The notes beneath the pieces were generated by a model that was not told the origin of the DNA, ran no database searches, and saw only the letters and a list, made by a program, of their open reading frames with translations. From Citrus sinensis (taxonomy: Eukaryota > Streptophyta > Magnoliopsida > Sapindales > Rutaceae), in contig NC_068561.1 in assembly GCF_022201045.2 (NCBI RefSeq), positions 24,124,501 through 24,188,500 of the forward strand: DNA of 64,000 nt, written 5' to 3'. Shown piece after piece: positions 23,331-36,823 of the stretch (within the stretch, counting starts at the first letter, position 1; each line of letters opens with the position of its first letter). Position numbers and translations under genes: made by a program.

Positions 23331-24078
23331 GTTTCATTGTAGTGTATTTTATTCCCTATTTTGTGCGGTTGATGTTTTTGGGTATGAAAATTTTGATGCT
23401 TCTAATTCTAAACTCATAACCTGCTTGCACATGATAATTTTCGCTGAGTGGCAAATAAAACCTATAAGGTATTCAATTTTTACATCATTCTCTTTTATTA
23501 GATACATCTTTTTCCCCTTACAATTTCTTACGTGCATATAGCACTGAAGTCCTTAAATGATTTGTGAACGACTAAACTGAATGTAGAATCCAATAAATGC
23601 AGATTTTGTTCAATAGTTTATCAGAACTAACAGTTTAAGTTCATCTGTAATCATATATTTTGAATTTATCATTGTAACCATCAGATTTCCTGAAGTTCCA
23701 ATTAGTAGGAACCATCTTTGAAATAGTTATTAGAGTGCTCTAGCAAGGTTAACAACCTGCTTTTGTGATTATTGTCTTTAGCAGCCTCGTTGTTGATATC
23801 AATGTCTATCTCATTCTCGTAGTAACAAATTTGAGACAAGTCAAATGATTGTGTTTCGCACTTTGAACAAGTTAATTCAGTTTCCTTACTTCATATTTGA
23901 GATAATAATGGTTAAATCCATGTCAGTTGTAGGTTTGTAATTTCAGATCATGTTGATTTTTGGTCTGTCGCTTAATTTTTCCAAATCCTGATCCGTTAGT
24001 GTTTCATTCATGCAAAAGATTATTGTGCTTGTCTGCTTAACAACCCAGAAATGATTTTGATTAATTCTGGTGGATCGG

Positions 24079-24166
24079 GGTAATAGTTGTCTAATTGTCT
24101 CCGGGATGTGCTGTACAAAATAGGTAATAGTTGTCTAATTGTCTCCGGGATGTGCTGTACAAAATA
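24079..24166 (+). repeat. Exact 44-bp tandem duplication
   Basis: Copies at 24079-24122 and 24123-24166 are identical; both begin GGTAATAGTTGTC and end GTACAAAATA. Perfect identity in non-coding DNA indicates a recent duplication or slippage event, or an assembly artefact. Confidence 0.9.
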
Positions 24167-27100
24167 TTCATCTGGTGACAATATACTTGCTTATTATTTA
24201 ACGAAAAGGCCCATTAAACAAGCACGCTAGGCTGAATGGATGTTAAAGCATTTTGTCTGATTGTCAGTCTTCAAGATCCGAAGCTGGATTTTGGATGATT
24301 TGCTGGTATCTTTGTTAATTTGAAAATCGGGACTAAAATAGAAGTATTTTAGATAATTCTGAAGGGTTGCTGTTACATTATCATCCTTCTTAAGAAAGAT
24401 CTCCCTGTTTATGATATTTAAATATTACTCCATGCTTCTGAACTTGATACTCTTTTAATGGGTTATCATGTCCATAAATCTTAGGGCAATCCCTCCTAAG
24501 GCAGCAACAAAGCATTCACCATGAAGCTACGCACTGCACACTATATGCACACACCTACAAGCTCACTTTGTATAAATGAATCTGTGTACTTTGTGTGAAG
24601 CTCAACTTTAGAAAAGAGGGGGGAGTTTTAAAAAAGCACCGGGCCTTAGTGTGGAGGCCCAAATTTTAATTGCCTGTGCTTGCCAATGCCAGGGCAGTAA
24701 AGCCGGATGGTGTGTAACAGTGTCGGTGTGTCGATTTTGAAATCATTTTGTTCAGGGATGCCTCAACACTTCTTCTCCTTTCCCTTTTAGTTAGAAAGTA
24801 TCTATATTCAAATATTTCCACTTTTAATGGTCAAAAAATAAAAATCTCGGAGGAATATGTGTTAATATGTGCCAATGCTTTTCTTTGCTTCAAAGCTAAG
24901 TTAGAAATTTACTTTTTCCCGGTGAAATTCAATTTTTCACATTTATTTTGAATACGTAAAGTGCATGTTTTTGTTATGCAGAAAATTTGAGAATCTTTAC
25001 AATTGTTTGTGTAACCAGCAAAGAACCAAATGGCCAATAGTAGTTTGTTTGTCAAACTTATTAGTTGGTGATTTAACGGCCTTCCAATTTATTGAATATT
25101 CCCTTTATGTATCTAGGAAGAGTTAGTTATTTAATGTTGCATCTATTAGCAATTCAAGAAGTGAATCCCATGTAAAACATTAAACACACATGCAGTACAC
25201 TATGCTAGTGGAAGCCAGAAGGTGTAGTTGGGAATATCGTGTTCGGATTTGTTCTTTCTAAATAATTGAGGTGGGGGACCAAATGCAAGACCTTTTATTT
25301 GATCTATACATGCTGCATATGGTCCTCATGAGAGAAGTTGCTCTTCAAATTGTGTTCTAGGGTAAATGAAACAGTGTAGGCTAGCTTTTAGCATGCCTTC
25401 AAAAAGGAACAGCATTTTCTTTTTTTTTTTTATAAATTGTAACAAGCATGGTATCTGAACTTTGCAAGAAATTTTGCATGAGGTTAAATCCTTTTTGGTT
25501 GCTCAGATCAAACTAGCAACAGAGTCACACCTCAAGATTCCCTTCTATTACAAGGGCTTACTTGATTGGTTATCAGTTGAAGGCTGCTGATCTTGATGTG
25601 GTTTGTTTGTGATGGTTCACTTTATGCTTATTATGAAGTCGGGAATCCCAGCAGGCTTTTGTATTCTTGAGCTTGCTCCATTTTCAAAAGAATGTGAAAT
25701 CTGTCTCCGTTGTTTGTCTGAGCTCGACATAGAAAATGATAGATCATAATAGTCACTTGATCAACATTTTCTTCCACTATCTTTAAAATTTTTATTATAT
25801 TTATTCTCATTGTTATCAGTGTTGTCCACAGCATTTTATCGAAATTACATTTGAATGGCATGCCAAAAGACTGAATAAGACTCATCCATCAGCAAAACGC
25901 GATGAGCGTGACAGAACAAGCCATACACATTTGGTATCACTCTCCAGTGCCTATTAATGCTCTGGAAAATTTCTTATGAAAGACAATAGGGAGTTCCTGG
26001 GCTCGTCTCTTCAGCATTAATTGAATCAATGTGATAGGTTTCTTTGGCATATATGGAACAAACAAAAGACATTTCATGTTCTTACAGACAGCAAGACAGA
26101 ATTCTCATCATGTTGTTATGATTAGTTGCTATTACTTCTCCAGTCACTGTGTTGCTGTTGAGAAGGGGACCAAAAACAGCAAATTTGCAGCTAATCTGTG
26201 TCTCGTGTGTACATTAATACAGGGTAAATTTCGAATTAGCCGGTGAAATGATAATTTTTATCATGTGTAAACTTTAACTTACCCTATTTCTCTTCAAAAG
26301 ATGCTGGAAAAATTAAAAAAAAAAATTATTCTTAAAAAAAATGAGAGTAAGTTGAAATTTATAATAATTTAGAGATATTTTAATATGATCATTTCATGAG
26401 AAAGTAAACAAAAAATAACCCAAAGAAAAGAGATCAAAAGCAGAGCCGTGCTTAAATTAATGTAACCACCAATTAGTAAAGTGATAAATCAATTTGCTTC
26501 CCACATGTGAGTAGTGATTCAAGTATCTGAAGGTTTATTATAGAGGAACATTTTCTTTCAATATTTTAAAGGCAGATTTGACTCGTTTTAAACACCATTT
26601 TTTTTTTCCCGTACGTGTAGATAGATATCCAAACTGCTTAGGTCTAGGGGAGGGACAACGGTTTGGTTCGGTTCTAAATCAGATTGAGCCAATCGTTTTT
26701 TTTTTAATAATAATCCAAATTAAATTGATATTTTTTTTTTTGTAATTTGAAAAAACCCGAACCATCGGTTTGGTTCAATTTTTTTTGAAGCAACTGTTCT
26801 TTTCACCTATCCTGCTCGCGTCTAATGCCGGAAGATATTTTCTTCCGATTTTTGGACGCAGCTCTTCGGCTCATATAACCATGACGTGTCATAACAAAAG
26901 TATCTGAGCCTAGTCTCCTGACAGATTAAAAAAAACCTTTCCCACCCAAAATGAGAAGTAAAAAAAAAAAAAAAAAAGCCCCCTTCCCCTCTCTCCAAAG
27001 GAAAAATAATAATAACAATAATAATTAAAAAGAAAAACTCGGAGGCAAAGGCGGAAATGTAGAAGTGATGATCGCTTCACAGGAAAGAGCATGTAGAGGA

Positions 27101-27863
27101 TGTTGGCATTGGCAGGGACCATGCAGCAAATAATTTTGCGGGAAATACTCGTTATCTTGGTCTTCTCAAAGATGTAAAAGCACGCATAATCATTCATTTC
27201 AAGTGCTGCAAAAAAAAAAATTGAAATAAAATAAAATAAAAAGATTGGACCCAAGTGTGTGTTTTCCTTCATCTTGTTATGAACTCCTAAATCACTTGCA
27301 CTTTCCTGTCAATGAGACCATCTTTGTCTTTACAAGATTACAATGGACCATCCCACTCTTTTTTCTTTTTCACCTTAATCAAAAATTGCTAAGAAATTAA
27401 CACTTATCAGATAATTAGGGATACTTCAACAAACCCATCAAATATTACATACACCTCCAAGTGAAATAGAAATGAATGGCCGCGTGATACAAACAAGACG
27501 CTGCCTCCTTTTCTTATTCTCTTTTTGAATTTATACACAATGCGATCTTCTTTTCTTGCATAACAGCGATAATTCGTTGAACGCGTATGTGGGGCCTAAT
27601 TGTCCCCCCATACAGGGCCACCCAAATGATGCCCATTGCCATTTGCCACTTGCTGCCATGGAAAATTATCATTTCTCTAAAACCATCACAACATCATTAC
27701 TGTTATTATGAGGAATGAACAAAAATCATTAAGATGTTTGTAACACTTTTGACATCAAACTTGGCCTTTTAATGAACCTTGTGATCATCAGCTACAGGAT
27801 CACACGGTGCCAGATGATTAATACGTTTAGTAGCACTTGATGATAAGGGGACCCAGTTTCTAA

Positions 27864-27878
27864 CCCCCCCCCCCCCCC
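27864..27878 (+). repeat. Homopolymer run of 15 C
   Basis: A 15-base C run is followed by AA, five C and then an A run of about 15 bases. Long C runs are rare in AT-rich plant spacers and are prone to length error. Confidence 0.85.
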
Positions 27879-28521
27879 AACCCCCACAAAAAAAAAAAAA
27901 GAATTAATTCATAGTAGGATAAGTTGCCTGAATTACAATTTACACATATCTTCGTTGCCAATGCCGAGCACTATTATTAGACTCCGTCTGTGCATTTGGA
28001 GTGCAATGCAAATAGATAATTACATAGCCCAATTTTGCAAGTACCTTAGAAAAGAAACATGTGAAAAAGTGTTGAAGGTAAATTGATTAAAGATTCTTTC
28101 ATGAGCAAAAGTACAATTACTGGCTTGAAAATTCAAGTGGCTTGAGAGGCAAAGAGACAGGATAGGTATAAATGAAGTGGCGATGCTGCTGCTTCACGTC
28201 CCTCCATTCAAACTTCAAGTACTTTCTGCATTTTATTACTTACACTCTATCAATACAACAATAATAATAATAGATATGAATGGCTTACAGATGATTATAT
28301 GTATTCAAAAGCTTATTCTAATTAGTTTATACTAAAAGTGTTCATTCCAATACGAAGCAACAATAAGAATATAGATGATTGATGGTCTTTTATGATATAG
28401 ACAAACGTGACACATCTTATTAATGTCCATACTTTAGTTTATCCGGCATTTATTCTCATGCTTGTCCTAATAATTATATAAATAAAATATACGAGTGATC
28501 TTCAATATTCGTTTTCTCTTA

Positions 28522-29340
28522 TGCTGCGTTTATTTTTTGGATTGGAGTGGGAATTCTGAGGAGTGGGAATCCTTGGATTAGGAGTGTGGAGTGGGAGTGG
28601 AAGTAGGGTGTTTACTTAGACTAAATGAAAGTATGTATTGTCAATCAAAATCCCAATTATTTGTTTATTTTGTCTTGGATTGGGAGTAAATTGTTTTAAA
28701 TTACAATTTTATACTTATATACAGAATTATAATTTGTAATTAAAAAATTAATAAAAAATATATTTGGAAAATAAAATAAATATTTTATTATATTTATAAA
28801 TTAATAATAATTACTAATATTCTTAATTATGTAAATCATAATTTTTTATTAATTTTAATTATGTGAATAAAAATTATTAATAATAGCAACACAAATGAAA
28901 TATTATTATTGATAATATAGTACAAAATTAATATTTTTTAAGAATAAAATATTTATTATTATTAATTAAATAATTAATTAATATTTATTAAAATTAATGT
29001 TTAATATTATTAATTTAAATATAATATTTATTTATTTTTATTTTATTAAATTTAATAAAATAAATATGATATAATTATTATTTTTAATAAATATGATATT
29101 ATTTATTTTATTAAATATTATTTATTTATTTTAATTTTAATTATAAGGATAAAATGGGAAAAGGGGGGAGTGGATTCCCACTCCCACCTCCCCCATGGGA
29201 GTGGGAATCCCACTTCCCACTCCAAAATTGAGTGAGACCCATGGATTCCCACTCCCACTCCCCCTTTTTTTAAGGTAAATAAACACTGAAATGTGAGGAA
29301 TTCACACTCCACACTACCACTCCAACAAATAAATACTAGC
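28522..29340. mobile_element. MITE-like element with GTGGGA-rich inverted ends (819 bp)
   Basis: The left end GCTGCGTTTATTTTTTGG and the inverted right end GCTAGTATTTATTTGTTGG match closely, followed on both sides by GGAGTGG-type runs. TTA flanks both ends (28519-28521 and 29341-29343), which suits PIF/Harbinger. The middle is extremely AT-rich (28690-29140). A second, inner palindromic block of CCCACTCCC/GGGAGTGGG lies at about 29160-29270. No transposase is present, so it is non-autonomous. Superfamily is tentative. Confidence 0.6.
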
Positions 29341-29343
29341 TTA

Positions 29344-31003
29344 ATGTAAGTTCAATTAGCCACTGTCTAAGGCATAATAAAAGGATATATGGCCGTTCAC
29401 AGCCAACAAGAGAAATCCAATAATGGGCAGCCACGTGTTCAAAGGGTCCAGCCTATGACACGTGTCATAATGCTATATGATTCCTAGTGTTAATAAGTGC
29501 GTCAAAGCCACAGCGATCTATCATTTTTTATAAAGGACAAAAGAAAGAAAAGACATGCAATGCGGACAAATGAATGGTTAAAACTTTTTTAATTTTATAT
29601 CTAGCTTCTATGGCTTTTAGCTGTGACCGTAAGCATCTAATATCGGGAACGCCCTAATTTGTTAGGGTTGCTTGTAGTTTGCAGAGGTGAGGTAAGTGAA
29701 GAAAGAGACAATGAAATCTAGCTGTTCTCTGTTTTATTTGGCCCCTAATCCCTGGACATATTTGTCATTTTCAAAATATTAAAGTTCTGTGTTCTTGTCT
29801 TCTGTTCGGTCAATTCTTTCTTTCTTATTTCTTATTATTATTAATATTTTTTTAAGGGCTTATGGATTTGGTCACTTTGTTACATGGGGTCCTTCCTATC
29901 CCGTGATTATCACATGGACTACTTCTTGGAACTAAATCAAATAGCTAGCCCTCATTGCACATTGTTATTCCTTCATTTGGGCACTTCATGTAATCCCTTA
30001 AAAACAGTGTTCTATGTAAATATGTAATCGCTTTTGTTTCTCAGGCTTTGCAGTCCAAAACCTGTATGTATATATATTTTAAGGAGCCAACACGGTGCTT
30101 AAACTAATTAATACTCTATTATGCTGACTGAGCTGGAATACTTAATTTGTACTCCAATCAATATGTCACTTATTCATTTTGCTTAACAGTAGGTTCAGTC
30201 CAATTCCTATGCCAATAAAAGAGTTCTTTACAGGACCCCATGAATGTGTTTGAAGTTTAATGTAAACTTTCTATCATGACTTAGAAGAAGCAATGGCAGC
30301 TTTTGCTTTTAAAAGCTTTCCTCTTTTTGAATAGCTGTTGTGGAATGGCTGTCTGCTGCTTAAAGCCACAAGCAGAAACAGAAAAGAAAGTGTGTGCAAG
30401 TCTAACCGTTAGCTGATAGTGGCTTTGTGGAATCTATGAAAAAAGCAGACCCATTTACAGCACAAAAGTGCTTTAAATTATTTACCATTTCACAATATTA
30501 AAGTGAAGAAAGCAAAAAGCAAAGATACTCATGGTCATGGGGGCTCAAAAAATTGGTGGGTGGGTGAACAAATCCATTTTCATCAATCTCGAGCACTCTC
30601 CCATTTTTGCCCCTTTTTTCCCTTTTTCTCGAGATTCTCACATTCCCCATTAATTATCCCACAAAAAAAAAGGTACGAAAAATAATACACTCTAGGAATT
30701 TTACTGTATGGCCAAATTCAGGGGAATGTTGGATTCTCTCTTCTCATATCCAACTCCATTGTTACAAAGCAAATGCATGCCTTCCCATACACACAGACTT
30801 TCTCTGCCCCTTTTGTACTTTATGCTCTCATAATTCAAAAAAATGAAATACTTAAAATGAGAAAAGAAATAGTAAAATATAAACAATACTTATCTCTGGG
30901 CCATAGGATGACTCATCTCCTCTGGGATCCTCCCACTAAGCATTTTGCTTCCCCTTAAGTACTTGTTTTGCAAAATTTGTATAATCATTTCTAAATACCC
31001 ATA

Positions 31004-31034
<31 letters not shown>

Positions 31035-31866
31035 GTTTTTTAATCAGGAATCCCTGACTTTAATAAAGTAAGTGATTAACTAAAAGATAAAATAAACACA
31101 TATTTCAATGCACTGTATTTTATCATGTAGTATAGTAAAATTTAAATTTTTTTTATCTTGTAACTAATCTCTGACTTTATTAAAGACATGGATATATTGC
31201 AAAACATTTAAGACCAAATTTGCCTCCACATGTTAAGAAGAAAAAACTTTTAATTTGCAACAAATTTTTAACAAGAAAAACAATGAAAACGTCAAGCATG
31301 CAGGGTCTTTTGTATAATTTTTACAACCATGCTTCTTAAAAGAGTAACGGGTATTCATCTACTTGTACATTTGTTAACGTTATTCTACTGTCAACTTTTT
31401 TAACAGTAACTTGAGTGAAAATTAGAGTAGCATGCAACAAATTGTAAAAGAAATGCATGCATGATTGAGCCTAAGAGCAGGAAGGGAATTTCCAATTATA
31501 TCCTTGTATTTTGAATATTGCTGGTCCAAAGCATTCGGCAGTATTTTTTCTTTTGAAGATATGGGCATTATATATTCTTTTCTTTTACAAACTCCTGACC
31601 CAGAGACAGGCATGCTAAGTTCCCCTTTACATTACCAACAAAAACTGTGTGTTTTTTCTTGGGTTCTGACACAAGATTTAGTAGATGGATTTCTGCCATG
31701 GAAAGCAGCAACTGAGTTTTGATCTATGCATTTCTTTGAGCCAAAGAAACTCAGTTCAAAGCTTGTTTTGTCACCTATAGTTAGTAGCTAGACAGCCAAA
31801 GTAAATCACTAGCAGACTTTTGCAGCTGGGATTTTCTAGTTTTTATCAAATTCAAAATCAAAGGAA
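29344..31866. other. Spacer and promoter of the NIK-type kinase gene
   Basis: No gene was recognised. It includes CACGTG near 29432 and ACACGTGTC near 29459, a (TA)n tract at about 31008-31034, and the kinase gene's leader near its right end. Confidence 0.45.
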
Positions 31867-34800
31867 ATGGCCATAAGGGAAGTTTTTGCTATTTGTTTTG
31901 TGGCTTTCTTGTGCTTTTGGACTACTGCAAATGGATTGTTATCTGCTAAAGGTGTTAATTATGAAGGTAAATTAAGATAGAAGCTTTAGTTCTGTCTTCT
32001 TTACTTATGTTGAATCTGTTATTAGTTTTGCAATAAGTTAATGTTATTATTATTATTTTGGCATCAAATGAGTATGAAATGAAGTTCTTTTTTTTTTTTT
32101 TCGCCATCTGGGTATTTTTGTTTCAGTGCAAGCTTTAATGGGTGTAAAGCACTCACTACATGATCCTCATGGTGTTCTTGAAAACTGGGATGAGGATGCC
32201 GTTGATCCGTGTAGCTGGACTATGGTTACTTGTTCTCCCGAGAGCTTGGTCATTGGCCTGTAAGTTCTCATAGCAATTAATTCCACACATTTTAGAAATA
32301 TCGAATATCTGTCAGTAGTATGAATTTTTGAACAGCCTATATTAATTGATTGAAGGAGATTGCGAGCAATTGAACTTTTCTTTTTGCAGAGGAATTCCTA
32401 GCCAGAATTTGTCTGGTACTCTTTCTCCGAGCATTGGCAACTTGACAAATCTTCAGATTGTGTAAGTATCAAAGAAATTTGGATAGTTTTTCAGATATCT
32501 AAATGGAAATGCTTCACTTTCTTATTGCTACGCTTTGGATCTTTCAGGCTCTTACAGAATAACAACATAACTGGACCAATTCCTGCTGAGATTGGCAGAC
32601 TCACAAAGCTTCAAACACTTGATCTTTCGAATAATTTCTTTACTGGGGAAATCCCTTCCTCTCTCGGCCACTTAAGAAGTCTCCAATACATGTAAGTTTA
32701 ATTCTGTATATAATTCTTATAAGTTTCAATATTTTTGGTCTCTATTTGACATGAATTTTTTGTACTTCATATAGGAGGTTTAATAATAACAGTCTCTCTG
32801 GTGCATTTCCAACATCGCTGGCTAGCATGACTCAGCTTATCTTTCTGTAAGTGTATTCACCATAATTTATCAATGAACGTTCTTTATTTAAATTTGGTTC
32901 ACGACAATAATATAACATTCTTTGATTATTTGAACTTCAGTGACTTGTCCTACAATAATTTGAGTGGCCCTGTACCCAGATTTTCTGCCAAAACATTTAA
33001 GTAAGCATCCAATACTTACTATCATTCAGATCATAGAATTTGTAAGGTAAAATAGATGATAAATTTATGTGTTGTTGCAGCATTGTTGGCAACCCTCTGA
33101 TCTGTGCAACGGGTTCTGAACCAGATTGCTATGGGACACAACTAATGCCAATGTCCATGAACTTGAATAGCTCACAAAGTATGGAAATTAGAATTCTCAC
33201 TTTGCTTAATGTTCACTTCAGTTCACCATTTTCAATAACCTTTTCAATTCCAAGTACTTGGGTCAATCTTTTAGTCTGACCCCAATTCCTCTTGCTCCGT
33301 CAGCTGCTTCACCAGGCAGAACTAGAAGTCACAAATTATCCCTTGTATTTGGCTTGAGTGTGGGATGTGTCTCCCTCGTCATTCTTGTATTTGGACTATT
33401 TCTTTGGTGGAGGCAAAGACGCAATCAACAGATGTTCTTCGATGTTAAGGGTTTGTGATCCTAACATAAAACTTGACTCCTACTACATATGAAATGGTTG
33501 CATGATCCCTTGAATTCATTCCTTATTCACTTGAAATTCTTAGAGCGGCACCACGAGGAAGTTTCACTAGGAAACTTGAGGAGATTCCAATTTAGAGAAC
33601 TGCAGGTTGCAACACATAACTTCAGCAGCAAGAACATCTTAGGAAAAGGTGGGTTTGGTATCGTCTACAAAGGGATTCTCCAAGATGGAACTGTTGTAGC
33701 AGTCAAGAGGCTTAAAGATGGCAATGCCATTGGAGGAGAGATACAATTCCAAACTGAAGTTGAGATGATCAGCTTGGCAGTGCATCGTAATCTCCTTAGA
33801 CTTTATGGATTTTGTATGACACCCACAGAAAGGCTTCTTGTTTATCCATACATGTCCAATGGCAGTGTTGCTTCCCGTCTCAAAGGTAAAACAACTCTGA
33901 CAAGTGAAAGTAACTGTAAATGTAATTCTAAAAAGAATTACTTCATTTGCGTACTAGAATCCTCAAGAACTTGTAACAGTGTTTTGCAATTTGTTGTTAT
34001 TACAAGTAGATGGACCATATTCCGAATTTCAACTCCAGGCAGCTGAACTCACGCGTCATTTATGTTTGACAGGGAAACCAATTTTGGATTGGAGCACTCG
34101 GAAGAGAATTGCATTAGGAGCAGCAAGGGGATTATTATACCTACATGAGCAATGTGACCCTAAAATAATTCATAGGGATGTTAAAGCGGCAAATATATTA
34201 CTTGATGACTGTTGTGAAGCAGTTGTAGGAGATTTTGGTTTGGCTAAGCTTTTGGATCACCAAGATTCTCACGTCACCACAGCTGTAAGGGGCACCGTGG
34301 GGCATATAGCCCCTGAGTATCTGTCCACAGGCCAGTCCTCTGAGAAAACAGACGTTTTCGGATTTGGCATCCTCTTACTGGAATTAATCACAGGCCAAAG
34401 AGCACTAGAATATGGCAAGGCAGCTAACCAGAAAGGAGCCATGCTTGATTGGGTGAGCCAAAATTCTCTATTTTCTTCTCTTTCCTACATCCTTGACAAA
34501 CATTCAGCAGTTATGTTGTACCTATTCATCTAGTGACATCGGATTAATTATCATTGCAGGTTAAGAAAATTCATCAAGAGAAAAAGCTTGAAATGCTTGT
34601 AGATAAGGACCTGAAAAACAACTACGACAGAATTGAGCTTGAGGAGATGGTTCAAGTGGCTCTGTTGTGCACTCAATACCTACCAGCCCACAGGCCTAAA
34701 ATGTCGGAGGTTGTTCGAATGCTGGAAGGCGATGGCCTTGCAGAACGATGGGAAGCTTCTCAAAGAGCAGAAGCAACCAAAAGCAAACCCCATGAATTCT

Positions 34801-34880
34801 CTTCATCAGATCGATACTCTGATCTCACGGATGATTCATCTTTACTAGTCCAAGCAATGGAACTCTCTGGACCTAGGTAA
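31867..34880 (+). CDS. NIK-type leucine-rich repeat receptor kinase (LRR-RLK II)
   Basis: Plasma-membrane receptor or co-receptor kinase of the NSP-interacting kinase group, known for antiviral and immune signalling. Eleven exons join in frame: 31867-31966, 32127-32259, 32390-32461, 32548-32691, 32775-32846, 32941-33000, 33081-33178, 33304-33450, 33544-33885, 34073-34452 and 34560-34880, giving 622 residues. Order: signal peptide (about 1-24), cap motif CSWTMVTC (62-69), about five LRRs encoded in 72-base units, juxtamembrane Ser/Pro segment, membrane helix (about 239-262, ending FLWWRQRR), then an RD kinase. The kinase shows GKGGFG (309-314), VAVK Lys330, HRD Asp425 and DFG Asp443, and the protein ends [16 protein letters not shown] and WWRQR recall NIK3. 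The exon 8 acceptor was chosen at CCGTCAG (33303) because the nearer TTTTAG at 33274 breaks the frame. All catalytic residues are intact. Confidence 0.93.
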
Positions 34881-34899
34881 AATCCTTAAAGATACAAAG

Positions 34900-36550
34900 T
34901 TATTTTCCCCCAATCGCAAGAGTTAGAATGAGGAAAGAATAGAGTATAGTTGAAGCCACCCTGCAAGAATTCCTGTATTGCTTCATAATGTATGTTGTAT
35001 AATAGCGGTACATCAGGGTTCAAACAGCTTTATGTATTTTCTTTTTTCCTCTCAACTGTACAGTTTCTTTAGTCTGAGAAAGTAATATCTTTAGAATGAA
35101 TATTTCATATGCATTTGGTATTCCTTTCGAGTGAAAATTCTACAAGGAGTTGTCCCTTCAAATTTTTGACCTTGTAGAGTTTGGTCATGATTGTAACCTT
35201 TTAATTCTCAAGTGATGTGGAAAATAATTCAGAATGGACTCATGTTCTCGTTTACTTTATATAATTCTTAAAACATTCTGCTCATGACTCAAATTTTACA
35301 TCCTGCTCCTGAGTCCAATTTTCACAAACCTCCGACGAACACTCAGAAATCTATTACATGAATTCAGGACATTGCAAGAAAATATCTTCTGCTAATTCAT
35401 ACCCAAAAAAAAAATCTATCTTATGTATTACACTGAATTTGTACCTTTTACATTCGGAGGGCAACAAATACTAGTCTTCTTCTAGCCGTGCCAAAAATCA
35501 TCAAGTCATGATACAACTAGCTGCTTAATATAAATACGAGGGTTTATTGGAGTAAGAATATCCTACTCTTGCTTCCGCTGATGCCTATTCAACTGACTGC
35601 AATTCTCTTCAATAAAAAATCTTCTTTTTATTACCCTACTAGATTATTAATTTCGGTGTGGTCGACAAATATCCTTTAAGAATTTAACAATCCAAAATAA
35701 ATTAAGAGAATGTTTGGGAGTAATGTGAGACAGTTGAACTGCCAAAACCCAGCTATCAAGGCATTTGATAACACTTTACAGCTGGACTTAATAGCTCAGC
35801 TGTTTAAAAACAAAAGCTTTTACTCTACAGCTATGGATTTTACTCCCTCACTCCCAAAGGCACTCCAAACTTTAAGGATAAGTTATCGAAATTTGTTGTT
35901 GAGTAATGTTATATTTGCTATCCACATGACACTGATAAAATATCATCATTTGGATATTATCTATAAATCTTGAGAAGTGAAGAACAACTTGGCCTTGGTG
36001 ACTTTAATTTGTGTTTATTCTTTTCGAACGAGTAATTGATTACTTTAACTTATAGGTTTATGATTATGTGCATAAACATAGAATAATACATAGAGTCTTT
36101 AAATTCCCTATATTTTGTGTTAATTATTTTAGTTTTACTATAATTTCAACTTATTTACTTATATATGAATTTGAATAGGACTTTTGTCTCAAAGATATTT
36201 TGATATTTTCAATAATTTTTTTTTCAATTCTATTTATCAACAAGAATTACGACAATTATACTCTTGATCAAGTGATCAACTTATTCAATGGGACAAATTA
36301 TATGATCATATTTTATTATAGTAATTCGATACCGGAGCTCCTTACTACATACGTGGTACCTTTTAAAAAGTTAGTACATTAAAACAAAGAGATCGGGGAT
36401 AGCCTTTCCATAAAGCCCAATGTTACATGAAAAATTAGGACTGGTTGAAATTCAATGCAACCGATTAAAAAGAAGAAGTGAGACTAATATCACAATATGA
36501 AACCTACTATTACTTGTTTATTTAATCAAACTACAAGGGTCACATTGTTG
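34900..36550. other. Spacer downstream of the NIK-type gene
   Basis: It holds the kinase 3' UTR, then AT-rich DNA with one MITE candidate (about 35705-35880). No gene was recognised. Confidence 0.45.
35705..35880. mobile_element. Short MITE candidate (about 176 bp)
   Basis: The left end TGTTTGGGAGTAATGTGAGA and the inverted right end GCCTTTGGGAGTGAGGGAGT are similar, and the interior has an AGCTGT...ACAGCT-like pairing. TAA or TTA-type trinucleotides flank loosely. Ends are not sharp, so confidence is low. Confidence 0.33.
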
Positions 36551-36551
36551 A

Positions 36552-36823
36552 CTAACAGTGTATCAAAGCCTGTGTCTCATATACGTATCTGTATCTGTCT
36601 TCTCCATCGCCAAAAATCTGCTCCAAAGTGAGCTCCTTTATACCATTCCCTGAAAGAAACTGTATCCAAGAATCAAAATGATGGGACAATGGTTTGTTGC
36701 GAATGGAAAGCTTGAAAGTGTTGATTGGGCCACGATGAGATAACAGAACGTGAGAGATGACATGAGCAAGAAAAATCAACACTGTCCGCGCCCACACAAC
36801 TATCATCAAATACTAGCTCTGCA
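36552..36823 (-). pseudogene. F-box/LRR gene relic, internal fragment
   Basis: The minus-strand frame contains VLLSHRGPINTFKLSIRN and DSWIQFLSGNGIKELTLEQ. These match in order the intact F-box protein 2.4 kb away (YHSGPIEKFKLAAYC and LEEWIQYLMDKGIKELILQ). The F-box itself and everything upstream are missing: the fragment ends exactly where a hAT-like element begins (36824). The LRR and FBD parts are also missing after about 36560. Same strand and close position suggest a broken tandem copy of the neighbour. Confidence 0.72.

Larger units (their letters stand above)
23430..28518. other. Gene-poor spacer
   Basis: About 5 kb with no ORF that looks like a gene. It contains an exact 44-bp tandem duplication (24079-24166), a 15-base C run (27864-27878), several A or T runs, and a decayed stretch at about 26640-26790 with repeated GGTTTGGTTC motifs that may be a worn hAT-type element. 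No RNA gene was recognised. Confidence 0.5.

Noticed and set aside
26640-26790. Possible third hAT-type element with GGTTTGGTTCGG motifs
   Set aside because: Ends and target duplication are not readable; the motif alone is too common in plant DNA.
26910-27272. 120-codon minus-strand ORF
   Set aside because: It is mostly the translation of A/T and A/G homopolymer runs (Phe and Tyr strings), so it is low complexity and not a gene.
35160-35185. TTTTTGACCTTGTAGAG resembles the tasiARF core of TAS3 (TTGACCTTGTA)
   Set aside because: Only about 15 bases match, there are no miR390 sites around it, and it lies in the kinase gene's 3' flank. Chance match.
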